Positions 11,251 to 21,429 are shown, counted from the stretch's first letter. The stretch: 64,000 nucleotides of DNA from Episyrphus balteatus (GCF_945859705.1 NC_079134.1:64148437-64212436), one strand, 5' to 3'. A program made the numbers and translations. Notes: generated by a model from the sequence alone, not told the origin.

Positions 11251-11940
11251 TTAAGCATAATTTTGTAAAATTAAAAGTCTGCCTTAGGAGTCGGAGTAAA
11301 GCAATATGTTTTATAATTTAAGAAATCTTGTCAACATTTAAGTATAAATAGTTAGATATAGGCCCGGGCTGTATTTTGGCCCTTTTAGTGATAAATAGTT
11401 ATAAAAGCATAATTTTTTTTATTAAGAAAACAAAAAAATTTCGTATCATGTTAACATAGTTTTGAAATAGTAACGACCAGGTTTTGGGCCCGGCTAGCTT
11501 GACGGTACCATTGAGCAATAAAAACGTAACATTTTATAATTAGAGCAAATTTGTTTGTTACCATTTAAGAATAGTTTTGAAAATGATATTGTGAAATTAA
11601 GGGCCTTGGATGGGTTGAGGGATCATCATTACATTTATTTTGTTTTCATTATCTTTTTATCCTGTGGGTCCGTACATTGCTTGATTTAAAAAAATTCGTC
11701 ATACAGTAAAAATAACTTTTGAAATTGTCCTTGGGCCCCTAGATGGGTTCACGCCCATTTTAGTACTCAAGTAGTGAGTTATCTACAATAACCTTGATTT
11801 AATTTCACTCTATAAAATTGTCTGTTGTTTTTTTTTTATTGTGAAACAATTATTCAACAAGTTTGTGTTACTGTTTTATTTTATTTTTTTAAGCGTAAAA
11901 CTGTTTTTTTTTTACATCGATTAAAAAAATCCAACAGCAG
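11251..11940. repeat. Degenerate satellite edge
   Basis: Recognisable but diverged units continue (GGGCCCGG with GGTTGAAGG or GGGTTGAGGG every ~110-130 bp, for example near 11,165, 11,365, 11,485, 11,600 and 11,735), losing similarity steadily rightwards. A final GGGGCCCGGAT at 11,940 abuts the truncated gypsy integrase. No gene. Confidence 0.7.
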
Positions 11941-12660
11941 GGGCCCGGATGGCATTCGCCAGCCTTGTTGTATGGCCAGTCCGACCCTGCTTTTGAACGT
12001 AAACGACGTTTCATTACAGTCATACCAGGATGTCCCTCATGTGAAAGCTGAATTGTTCTTTCACGAAGAGCTTCTGGCATCACAATGCGAGTGCCACGTA
12101 ACAGAATATCACCAGTAAAACAAAACTCTCATTCAAATGGCTTAAATGGTTTAAGTGATTCAATCCATGTGTTTTCGTAAATGGCTGCTTTCATTGCCGT
12201 AATGATCGAATCCTTCTTGGATTGTTCCACTATTTCACATAATTTTAATGCTTTTTCAGTCGTTGTATTAGCAACCCAATTCACATTGTGTTCAGCTTGC
12301 TCATCAAATGTAGAATCGAAATGTTTGTCATCCAGTAACCTTGAAAGTGGATCTGCAATATTGTTTTTGCCTTTTATGTATATTACTTTATACCGATAAG
12401 ATGGCAGACGTAGAACTCATCTTTCTATTCTGGCACATGGTCTTGACTTAGCACCAAAAATTACTTGTAGTGACTTATGATCGGTAATAAGTTTGAATTC
12501 TCTTCCGAACAAGTAGTAGTGAAATCGTTCTACAGCCCACACAAGCGCAAGTACCTCTTTTTTTGTTTGGCAATATCATTTTTCTACATCCGATAAGCTT
12601 TTACTTGCATATGAAATTATTCTCGGTCCATTGTGATTAATTTGTACTAAAACGGCTCCA
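11941..12660 (-). pseudogene. gypsy-1 pol: RNase H end and integrase start
   Basis: The minus-strand translation includes a KGKNNIADPLSRL motif (about 12,340-12,380), the usual end of the gypsy RNase H region, then an LSHEGHPGMTVMKRRLRSK segment (about 11,975-12,040), the first half of the H2C2 zinc finger of gypsy integrases. Reading stops soon after, the catalytic DDE core is absent, and the sequence runs into satellite-like DNA. Frame breaks lie between the two parts. A dead fragment. Confidence 0.8.
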
Positions 12661-12945
12661 AGCTATATAGGACTGGCATCAGCAAACAATTCAATCTTAT
12701 CATCAACTTCATAGAACCCTAACATCAGGTTGTTTGTCATATGATTTTTTAGTTCGACAAACGTTTTTTGTTGTAGTTCAGTCCATTTAAAGAATTGGTT
12801 TTTCCTTGTAAGGAATCTCAATGGGTCTGTAATTGTAGCCAAGTCCGGTATAAATTTTCCTATATATGTGATTAGACCCAAGAACTACGAACCTCTTCAG
12901 CTGATTTTGGTACTCTAAATTGCTGACAATACTTTGTCATGTTAA
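12661..12945 (-). pseudogene. gypsy-1 pol: RT C-terminus/RNase H start
   Basis: The minus strand encodes PKSAEEVRS followed, after a frame break, by LITYIGKFIPDLATITDPLR and ending in LFADASPI. These are the connection and early RNase H segments of Ty3/gypsy pol. The upstream RT is cut off by the LINE inserted at about 12,946. Confidence 0.85.
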
Positions 12946-13848
12946 CCCAGTTAAATGCCAGACAATTACTTTTTCTAGGAAACGATTTCCGAGTGTTTTT
13001 GATTATTGCATTTTGCAACAGCAATTTTGTCGGGTTGACCGTTTCAGGTACTTGGGTGCTCACTTTAGCTCAAATTTAGAATTCACTGAACACATCAATT
13101 ACATTATAAATAAAGCGAACTCTATGCTCGGTTTTATAAAACGTTGGGCAAAGGAATTTAATGACCCCTATGTTACACTTTCCATATATAATTGTTACGT
13201 TCGACCCCATCTTGAATATGCTTCGCAAGTTTGGACTCCATTTTATGAAATTCACAAAAGCCGTATTGAATCAATTCAACATAATTTCATAAGATTCGCT
13301 CTAAAGGGACTTCCTTGGTCTGGTCCTTATAACCTGCCTCCATATGAACATAGGATCCAACTACTTCAGATTCAAACTCTATATCAAAGACGAGTTAATA
13401 ATGACCTAATATTTCTCCATCAACTTCTTAATGGACACATTGATGCTCCAACCTTGTTAGCCTGTATCGGGATTAATTATCGCGGAGGGTCTCACCACCT
13501 TCGAAGATTTGAACTTTTACACGTTGACTTTCATAGAACAAACTATGGCATACATGAACCTCTTAATCGTATGTGTAAACTTTTTAACTTAAACACATCT
13601 TATATCGACTTTAATATAAGTAAGGTGGGATTGAAAACAAGTTTTCGGACCAGTGCACCACTATCGTAATTGTTTTTCAATGTCTGTATTAATTTTATAA
13701 TGTAATATATGTTAATTTTTAGTTTTGTATCGTAGTATATATTTTTGTGCATGTGTTATTTACTAACCACTAACACATGCACTTATGATGAGCCTCTGAT
13801 TGTAGATCGTAGCTTGCTCTAAGCTCACTACATCGGAAATTTCTGAAG
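12946..13848 (+). pseudogene. LINE fragment: RT C-terminal end
   Basis: A plus-strand open stretch from about 12,950 to 13,669 encodes the C-terminal part of a Jockey/CR1-like LINE reverse transcriptase (thumb region RVDRFRYLGAHFSSNLEF..., then NCYVRPHLEYASQVWTP and ESIQHNFIRFALKGLPW). It lacks everything upstream of the thumb. About 180 bp of 3' untranslated sequence follows, with an ACACATGCAC inverted pair near 13,755-13,782; no poly(A) is seen. It is inserted head-to-head against the gypsy pol. The open frame suggests a fairly recent copy. Confidence 0.85.
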
Positions 13849-14603
13849 TGAAAGATGTTTTGATGCTATACCGCTTGCAGATAATTTGTGTCCAAGAAAT
13901 TCTATTTCTTTAACGCTGTATACACATTTGTCTACACATTCTAAACATCAATGTAAATAAGACAGCCATCACAACCACTTAACATTTGCTCCATAATCTT
14001 TTGAAACATTTCTGGACGGCATGTAATGCCAAACATTAATCTTGTGTACCTAAAAAGCCCTTTTCTAGTGATAAAGGTAGTTATTTCCCGTGATTTTTCA
14101 GAATTTCAACCTTAAAAAAAATGTAATATGAACTTAAAGAAGTTAAGGAAAGTAAAAGATAAGCATTAAACAAAATGGTAGGTATCATTTTGCATTGTTT
14201 TATTGTGCTCTAACAAAATTCACTGGCACATTCATGTTTTATATCACAGTGTTTAAAATGTACCTGGTGGAATGCCTGCTTAACATCTAATTTTGAAATG
14301 GCAAGAAGTTTTCCATTTTTGGAAGTGGGTAATTTTCTCTATGAACTGCTTCATTGGCTCTGCGCATATTAATACAAATTCGAATATCTTTCCCATCGTC
14401 TTTTGGAATAACAACTATTGGTGAAATCCATTTGGATGGACCATTGACTCTCTCAATGATGCCTTGTTTTTGCAATTCCTCGATTTTCTTATGAACTGCT
14501 TCTTCCATAAGCATTGCAATTGGTCTGTAAGGCTGTGCGATAGGTTTAATGCTTTCTCGCAATGGAATTTCCACCAAAACATCTATTACACGGTGCGACA
14601 CTG
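13849..14603 (-). pseudogene. gypsy-1 pol: reverse transcriptase core
   Basis: The minus strand from 14,601 carries a start-of-RT segment (DVLVEIPLRESIKPIAQPYR, IISP-type WISPIVVIPKDDGKDIRICI), then KLDVKQAFHQV near 14,260, a ~150-bp unrelated or decayed stretch, then RYTRLMFGITCRPEMFQ and GCLIYID near 13,960. The catalytic YIDD box reads YIDV, so the enzyme is dead even apart from the frame breaks. EFLGHKLSASGI follows at about 13,860-13,895. Confidence 0.8.
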
Positions 14604-16620
14604 AAAATACACCCGAGAAATAACATAGTGTAGGGTGTTCGTATGGTCGAATAATGCATAAAAATATTTTTGTTATATTTTTGGAACCCTCCTTTTTTTT
14701 TTATTTACAAAAAACCATTTTTACAGACCTTACGATGTAATCTATCAATATTTCAGTCATTTTTCTAACAGCTCTCAATATGTTATATGTTTTTGGAAAG
14801 AGGATTTCCAGACCTTTTGAATGATGTATATAAGTCTATTGTTTAAACAAATTAAGTGTAGGTTTTTATCCCACAAATCTTGAAAAAGTGATTTTTTTCC
14901 AAATTTTTTCAACTTTACCCAATTTTTTTTGCAAAATAAAACAAACAAAAAAATAAAGTAAGGTTATATTCTGAAAGAATATACATTTAGGCACAAATTG
15001 GCGTATTTTTTTTATTGAAATTGACCAAAACTGCGGAATCTATGTTATTTTTTCGTAAATAGAAAATGTGGCTTTTCATGATGTGAATTGCAAGGTGCAC
15101 AATAGGGTGTTCATTATTTTAAAATAATAAGAATTTCTATGCTCCTAGGATCTTATATGGTTGGAAATAAACTAAAAAAAATATTTTCCAAGTTTCAAGT
15201 CTCTAACTTAATTCTAACCCGTGCCGCCAAGCGGTTGAAGTTTCTTATGGGAATAACATAGGGTTTCTTGGACCTTGTTCGATCAATTTTAAATTCCAGC
15301 CAAACCATTCGTTCAAAAAATTTAAAACTTTACAGACTCAAATTTAATAAGTGTAGCTATCATGTGAAAATTTTTAAGATTTTTAATTGTTATAATTTTA
15401 AAGATTTAGCTTGGTAAAAAAAGTCATTTTTTCAGACTTTTTCAAAAATCGCTTTTTACCCGTTTAAAGTTAAAAAATTAAAAAACATACATTTTTAATC
15501 ACAAATAAGCGTAGTATGTATATTTAAAATATATATTCAATTCAAAGTTATATAATTAACTAGTTTTTTATTTATTTACTACAGTACTTTTTCTTAAATC
15601 GGGAACACGTTTTTTGAATATCGATGTGACTTGAAGAATGAATACAAAACTAATTTTTTATATAACTATGAATTGAATTTGCATTTTAAATATACATGCT
15701 ATGCTTATTTGTGAATAAAAATGTATGTTTTTTAAATTTTTGGCATTAAACGTGTAAAAAGCGATTTTTGAAAAAGTCTGAAAAAATGACTTTTTTTACC
15801 AAGCTAAATCTCTAAAATTATAACAATTAAAAATCTTAAAAATTTTCACATGATAGCTACACTTATTAAATTTGAGTCTGTAAAGTTTTAAATTTTTTGA
15901 ACGAATGGTTTGGCTGGAATTTAAAATTGATCGAACAAGGTCCAAGAAACCCCATGTTATTCCCATAAGAAACTTCAACCGCTTGGCGGCACGGGTTAGA
16001 ATTAAGTTAGAGACTTGAAACTTGGAAAATATTTTTTTTAGTTTATTTCCAACCATATAAGATCCTAGGAGCATAGAAATTCATATTATTTTAAAATAAT
16101 GAACACCCTGTTGTGCACCTTGCAATTCACATCATGAAAAGCCACATTTTCTATTTACGAAAAAATAACATAGATTCCGCAGTTTTGGTCAATTTCAATA
16201 AAAAAATACGCCAATTTGTGCCTAAATGTATATTCTTTCAGAATATAACCTTACTTTATTTTTTTGTTTGTTTTATTTTGCAAAAAAAATTGGGTAAAGT
16301 TGAAAAAATTGGGAAAAAAATCACTTTTTCAAGATTTGTGGGATAAAAACCTACACTTAATTTGTTTAAACAATAGACTTATATACATCATTCAAAAGGT
16401 CTGGAAATCCTCTTTCCAAAAACATATAACATATTGAGAGTTGTTAGAAAAATGACTGAAATATTGATAGATTACATTGTAAGGTCTGTAAAAATGGTTT
16501 TTTGTAAATAAAAAAAAAATGGAGGGTTCCAAAAATATAACAAAAATATTTTTATGCATTATTCGACCATACAAACACCCTACACTATGTTATTTCTCGG
16601 GTGTATTTTTTTTTTTTATT
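14604..16620. repeat. 2-kb palindrome inside gypsy-1
   Basis: Arms of ~940 bp (14,604-15,545 and 15,665-16,607) are reverse complements with few differences; the spacer is ~120 bp. Ends read AAAATACACCCGAGAAATAA and its complement. It splits gypsy-1 between protease and RT. No transposase is visible and the ORFs inside are accidental. A target duplication could not be fixed because the right junction is T-rich. Confidence 0.85.
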
Positions 16621-17045
16621 TTGTAGCACAGTGTTATTTTTCCCATCGGTTCAATTTTTGCTGTATTCTCAATTTTGTTTACATGACAACCAATATTCAA
16701 TATCCCCAATGTCAACGCTGTATCGCTGCCAATTAAAAATCTTCCTTCTTCTTGGATAGCAAAAAATTCGGCAGTTGTTTCCTCTCCAGCTACTTCAATT
16801 TTCGCTTCAAATACGCCAGCAATTTTCAACACTTGACCCCCAAAAGCTTTAAAAACTTTTGTGGTTTCTTTTCGTTGGTTTGAAACAATTATTTTCTTGG
16901 CTTTCAGGTTCTTCCATTCTTTATAATCAATGAGATTAAGCTTTGAACCAGAATCGACAACAGCAGTTGTTTCTATTCCCCCAATTTTGCACTTAATTGT
17001 ATTTTCAGCTTCGTTTGAATGAATACAAAATACGTAATCACTATT
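16621..17045 (-). pseudogene. gypsy-1 aspartic protease
   Basis: The minus strand carries the retropepsin active site as VVDSGSKLNLID (about 16,930-16,970), then EWKNLKAKKIIV and, further on, EGRFLIGSDTALTLGIL, the flap-to-C-terminal region typical of gypsy proteases. The DSG triad is intact. Frame continuity is broken downstream by the palindrome insertion. Confidence 0.75.
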
Positions 17046-17104
17046 ATCAGTTTGTGCAGCATCATTATTTATGTATTTGACTTAGTGATAACTTTCGTTT
17101 TATT

Positions 17105-17650
17105 TCAATGCTCAAGGGTCATCTCGATTTTCAAATTCTAGTTTCTTTATTTTAAAGTTGTAATTTTTGGTCTCATTGCTTAACTTTTGTTCAATGAAAA
17201 TGAAACGTCTTGCTCTGCATTCAGCTACTTGCAAAATGATTAAGTCCGCGGCATTTGTTGTAAGATTTTCCAATGGCTGGACATTTTTCATCATTTGCTC
17301 GGTGACCTGTGTATCCACAGCTGAAAAAATTTTTGATCGATTTTACATTTTTCATTTTTCAGAAGTCATTTAATATTTTCTTGATACGGTGTCAATTGTA
17401 GCACGTATTCATTTGATATTGGACCTTTTAACCGTTTGCTTGCTGTTTCCGGTAGTTTAAAAAAAAATTTCTTCTCTTTATCTTCAATTCCGCTTGCTTT
17501 CAGGAAGAAATCGAATGATTGGACCCAATTTCTCCACTCATGTCCAATATTATCTTCATACAATCCAAAATTGAAAGGTGCCACCATCAGCCCAATTTTA
17601 GTGTTTTCTAAATAGCATAATAAATAAAGAAAAACAATATACAAATGCTC
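17105..17650 (-). pseudogene. gypsy-1 gag remnants
   Basis: The minus strand encodes APFNFGLYEDNIGHEWRNWV and FDFFLKASGIED (about 17,500-17,600), resembling the N-terminal gag segment of Ty3/gypsy elements (W..W...F..Y....GI). A second fragment at 17,112-17,318 has VAECRARRFIF. Deletions and stops separate them, and no CCHC knuckle is recognised. Confidence 0.6.
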
Positions 17651-17712
17651 TGTTTAATATAGAAAAAACAACTCTTTTATTTCTGGACAAAAGATTTTGG
17701 TAATTTTTTTTT

Positions 17713-17900
17713 AACTCGACATTTAAGCCACCCAATCGGTATTTAAACCTTGTGACTTTCGGCATTTAAGCCACACATTCGGTATTTAAACCTTGTAGCT
17801 TTCGGCATTTAAGCCACACATTTGGTATTTAAACCTTGTGACTTTCGGGATTTAAGCCACACAATCGGTATTTAAACCACAAATTCGGTATTAAAACCAT
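17713..17900. repeat. 43-bp tandem repeat in gypsy-1 leader
   Basis: About four copies of a 43-bp unit made of two half-units: CGGCATTTAAGCCACACATT and CGGTATTTAAACCTTGTGAC. Each half-unit core (CGGYATTTAARCC) is itself close to palindromic. It lies between the primer-binding site and gag, where leader repeats are common in retroelements. Confidence 0.8.
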
Positions 17901-18190
17901 GCAAAATAAGTATTAAAGCTATGAATTATGTATTCATACATTTTTTTTTAATATAACTTAATTGCATACATGAATATGTATCTATTTATGCATGTGTATA
18001 GAACATTGTTAAACATACATAAACATAGCTATACAAACATTTATTTAAATATGTATACTTATTCTTTTTTTTTTTAACATATTATGTACCTCCGGCATTG
18101 ATTTCCATTCTTTCCTTTTAATAATTCCACTTCTTATTAAATTATTTAGTTAATTGTTTGGTATCTCTTATTTTGATAATTTGTTTGGTT

Positions 18191-18208
18191 TTCTTCCTCG
18201 TCGCCAAT
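18191..18208 (-). promoter_or_regulatory. gypsy-1 primer-binding site
   Basis: Directly inside the LTR the minus strand reads TTGGCGACGAGGAAG. TGG followed by a tRNA 3'-end complement is the usual minus-strand primer site. The matching tRNA was not determined. Confidence 0.6.
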
Positions 18209-18540
18209 GTAATGTTTGCTTATTTTTAGTATAAATAAAATACGATCGTATTCTTTTGAAGCAAAATTAAAAGTAATTTTTTTATTTTTATTATTCGTAA
18301 CTGACATTAAAATATTTTAGATTTATACTGTTGCTTATTATTAGCAACTGTATTATTTATTCAAATACTACACCATCAAACCCAGTTTTCAGGTGTTATA
18401 ATGTTAGACATGTGACCTCGTCTTTTTACAATTTTAAATTTTTTTTGCTAATTAGTAAGAATCGTGTTTTTATTTTGTTTATTATTATACCGTAAGTAAA
18501 GTCGCCAATAAAATTTAACACGACCCGGAGTAATGTAACA
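18209..18540 (-). repeat. gypsy-1 5' LTR, ~332 bp
   Basis: On the minus strand this block starts TGTTACATTACTCCGG and ends CATTACA, giving TG...CA ends next to the primer-binding site. It contains several AATAAA signals in the dpr sense direction (for example about 18,357-18,362). No second LTR is present. Its outer edge lies 47 bp from the dpr 5' splice site at 18,587. Confidence 0.7.
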
Positions 18541-18587
18541 AGAAACGATAGATTTTAGATAGAAATAGTTAGTTAAATAACACTTAC

Positions 18588-18844
18588 CGTTTTATTTCCA
18601 AGATTTTTTATTCTACAGTTCAAACTAGCAGTTTTTCCAACAAGTGCAGTTACATTTCTTGATGCTGATGTATCGAAATATGAACCCCTTTCCAGGACCC
18701 TTGTTCCTTGATTTAAATTATCGTGTAAAAGAGCGAGCTCTTTGTCAGTTTCAAATGTTTGGGTTACAGCAGTTGTATGATCTATGTCGAAATAAGCGTA
18801 TTCTTTTCTTTTATTTTCACTGGAACTCATCACATCTAAAACAT
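18588..18844 (-). CDS. dpr-family gene, exon with first half of Ig domain
   Basis: An internal coding exon on the minus strand. The acceptor is TTTTTCAG at 18,845 and the donor ACG|GTAAGT at 18,588. It opens in phase with the upstream exon and encodes about 86 residues: a linker, then SYFDTSASRNVTALVGKT and LNCRIKNLGNKT. This is the start of the first immunoglobulin V-set domain of the dpr family (first Ig cysteine in LNC; VSW with the tryptophan would lie in the next exon). Dpr proteins are neuronal surface receptors that bind DIP partners during synaptic matching. The wording resembles the dpr8/9/21 group, but the paralogue cannot be fixed. The next exon is not found between 1 and 18,587, so the intron exceeds 18.5 kb. 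Confidence 0.85.
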
Positions 18845-18978
18845 CTGAAAAATATAATATTTTTCAGCATGTTGCTGAACATGATTTCAGAACATGCATT
18901 CAATATTTTGGCATGCATGTATTTAGGTAATTCATTATGTAGTAAATATTTTTGTTTATTTTAACAACGTTATTTTAC

Positions 18979-19051
18979 CAGTTAACAGCAACAATACCAG
19001 AAAAGTCAATGATATGCTCCTCATGGTTCAGTATTTGTTGTATTGGGCATT
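18979..19051 (-). CDS. dpr-family gene, start-codon exon (signal peptide)
   Basis: The minus-strand exon runs from an acceptor CTTTTCAG at 19,052 to a donor ACTG|GTAAAA at 18,979. The ATG at 19,024 has a good context (ACCATGA) and encodes MRSISLTFLVLLLLT, a hydrophobic secretion signal. The last codon is split (G|AT gives D) and joins the 18,588-18,844 exon in phase across a 134-bp intron. The 27 nt before the ATG are 5' untranslated and contain a nine-codon upstream ORF. The untranslated first exon(s) and promoter lie further right and were not found. Confidence 0.8.
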
Positions 19052-19112
19052 CTGAAAAGAGTAAGAATGCATCGTATATAACTTTCAGATAAATTTGTAC
19101 TTCTTTTTATTA

Positions 19113-20350
19113 CACTGTGCAAGTTTTTTGAAAAAAATTTTTGAGACAGGCGCGCGATTAACTGTTTCGCCCTATTTCGGACCCGAGAAATCCATTGGCA
19201 TCATTAGTTTTTCGATTTATCGGTACGACTTCGAACAATTTTTTTTTTGAAAGTTTTTTCAATTATTTTGAGATTTTTCCACTGTTTTTAGTCATTTTTC
19301 AATCAAAAACAATGTTTATATTGCTAATAATTCTGCTCAAACGTTATTTGCTACATTGTAAACAATTTTGAACAATTTATTTGAAAGTTTAGTGATTTTT
19401 TTTGATTTTTTTTTTTAAAAATCGAAATTTTTTACATTGATATCGTTTTTTCGCTGTTTTTGTTCTCTTTTGCACAAATACATAGCATGTTTTCCATTAA
19501 AAATTAATTTAACTGTTAATTTAGTGTTGGTTAAACTTTGACATACTATCGATAGCATCGATAACAAAAAAATATCGAGTATATCGATACTTCACAAAAC
19601 TATCGATAGTTTCAATACTTCCAAATTATTTTACCACAAGGCTACCGATATTATCGATAGCTTTGAAATTAATTAAACACAATTTGAACTACAAGTTAAG
19701 TTTTCGTTTGACATTGGATGTAAACAACGAATTAACATAGTGTTTGGTAGATATCGATAGTTTCCATTGCTGATTGTATCGATAGTTTTAAGAAAAAACT
19801 ATCGATAGTATCGGTAGCCTTGTGGTATAATAATTTGGAAGTATTGAAACTATAGATAGTTTTGTGAAGTATCGATATACTCGATATTTTTTTGTTATCG
19901 ATGCTATCGATAGTATGTCAAAGTTTAACCAACACTAAATTAACAGTTAAATTAATTTTTAATGAAAAACATGCTATGTATTTGTGCAAAAGAGAACAAA
20001 AACAGCGAAAAAACGATAACAATGTAAAAAATTTCGATTTTTTTTAAATTTTTTCAAAAAAAAATCACTAAACTTTCAAAAAAAATTGTTTAAAATTGTT
20101 TACAATGTCTTTCTACTGGTAGCAAAAAACGTTTGAGCAGAATTATTAGCAATATAAACAATGTTTTTGATTGAAAAATGACTAAAAACAGTGGAAAATT
20201 CTCAAAATAATTGAAAAAACTTTCAAAAAAAATTTTGTTCGAAGTCGTACCGATAAATCGAAAAACTAATGATGCCAATGGATTTCTCGGGTCCGAAATA
20301 TGGCGAAACAGTTATTCGCGCGCCTGTCAAGAATTTCGACTTGCACAGTG
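19113..20350. repeat. Palindromic element rich in TATCGATA
   Basis: The ends CACTGTGCAAG and its complement bound ~600-bp inverted arms with the axis near 19,732. TTA lies on both sides (19,110-19,112 and 20,351-20,353), compatible with the 3-bp duplication of PIF/Harbinger-type elements. No transposase is visible. The central 370 bp hold nine exact TATCGATA octamers. It lies 61 bp upstream of the dpr start-codon exon boundary, in the preceding dpr intron or 5' region. Confidence 0.85.
19547..19912. promoter_or_regulatory. Cluster of nine TATCGATA sites
   Basis: Exact TATCGATA occurs at 19547, 19582, 19601, 19652, 19752, 19777, 19800, 19870 and 19905 (start positions), with extra ATCGAT cores beside some. 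In Drosophila this palindrome is the DRE, bound by DREF and overlapping BEAF-32 sites. Sites on the two arms mirror each other, so they derive from about five originals. Whether they act here is unknown. Confidence 0.6.
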
Positions 20351-20464
20351 TTATTATTAAAAGCTTATTATAACTAACCAAATGCATTGGAAACATTATT
20401 TAAAGTAATTTTGGAATTATATATGCTGCGTTTTAAATATTGCATTCTAGCAGGGAAGCATTTG

Positions 20465-20646
20465 CCCTGTTCGTTTGGAGGTGGTAGTTTACTCATGAGT
20501 AGATAAATAAGTAAATTTACATTTACTACTAGAACTACTCATGCCTTTTTGCCGAGTAGAATTGCATTGTTTCGTTGAAAGTGCGTTCCATTGAAAATCG
20601 CTAGTAAGTTACTAGTTGTAATCTGCCACCTCCCAAAGGAACAGGG
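20465..20646. repeat. Small MITE-like element
   Basis: Inverted ends CCCTGTTCGTTTGGAGGTGG (20,465-20,484) and the imperfect complement CCACCTCCCAAAGGAACAGGG (20,626-20,646) bound 182 bp. No clear target duplication. Confidence 0.5.
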
Positions 20647-20779
20647 CTATTATTCGATGGATTATCCGGACGATTTTATCCCTTTCTTCTCAGAGTATGC
20701 GAACGATATTAACTGCGTTCCTTTCGGAATATTTATCTACTGCTTAGTACTTCAAGCTGCTTTGAACTACTTTTTCAAT

Positions 20780-21386
20780 ACTAAGTTTAGCACCTAAATA
20801 AGTGGAATTTAGCAAAAAAAAAATTTTAAAGGTCATTAACCCGTGCCTCTAGGTTCATACATTCCCCATACAAATTTGTATGGGAAATTTTTAACTTTTA
20901 CATACATTTTTTTCTCTCGAGTTTGTTGATTCTGGTTAAAAAATAGTTTCTTTAAAAGATCACATTCAAATTTCCCGTTAAAAAAGTGTTAACCCAAAGG
21001 CACGGGTTAATGACCTCTAAAAAATTTTTTTTTGCTGAATTCCCCTTATTTAGGTCCTAAACTTTTGATCTGGGGGGTGTCTCCCCCGAAAACATCACTT
21101 TGGGAAATAACGGACACCCTAGTATAACACAAACAAATCTCTCGAGTTAAACCATCTATTTTTAAAATGTTTGTTGATTCTGGTTAAAAAATAGTTTCTT
21201 TGAAAGATCACATTCAAAATTTCCCGTTAAAAAAGTGTTAACCCAAAGGCACGGGTTAATGACCCCTAAAAAATTTTTTTTGCTGAATTCCCCTTATTTA
21301 GGTCCTAAACTTTTGATCTGGGGGGTGTCTCCCCCGAAAACATCACTTTGGGAAATAACGGACACCCTAGTATAACACAAACAAAT
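20780..21386. repeat. Inverted repeat plus tandem duplication
   Basis: 20,914-21,138 is repeated in tandem at 21,139-21,386 with about 23 extra bases (AAACCATCTATTTTTAAAATG) near the start of the second copy. The stretch 20,780-20,850 returns inverted at about 20,996-21,062 (GGCACGGGTTAATGACC block). No ORF. Confidence 0.8.
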
Positions 21387-21429
21387 CAGGTTAATGGACA
21401 GAACTTTTTTACATATAATGTATTATTTA

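Larger units (their letters stand above)
11941..18540 (-). mobile_element. Degenerate Ty3/gypsy element (gypsy-1)
   Basis: Reading the minus strand from right to left: LTR (18,209-18,540), primer-binding site, gag remnants, aspartic protease, reverse transcriptase, RNase H and the zinc-finger start of integrase, all with stops and frameshifts. The rest of integrase and the 3' LTR are missing, and the element ends against the satellite edge. Two later insertions split it: a LINE fragment (12,946-13,848) and a 2-kb palindrome (14,604-16,620). It is in the same orientation as the dpr gene. Confidence 0.85.

Noticed and set aside
18573..18587. Extension of the dpr exon to the stop at 18,573
   Set aside because: A consensus donor (GTAAGT) follows codon ACG at 18,588, exactly where the dpr Ig domain is interrupted; the VSVI tail is intron.
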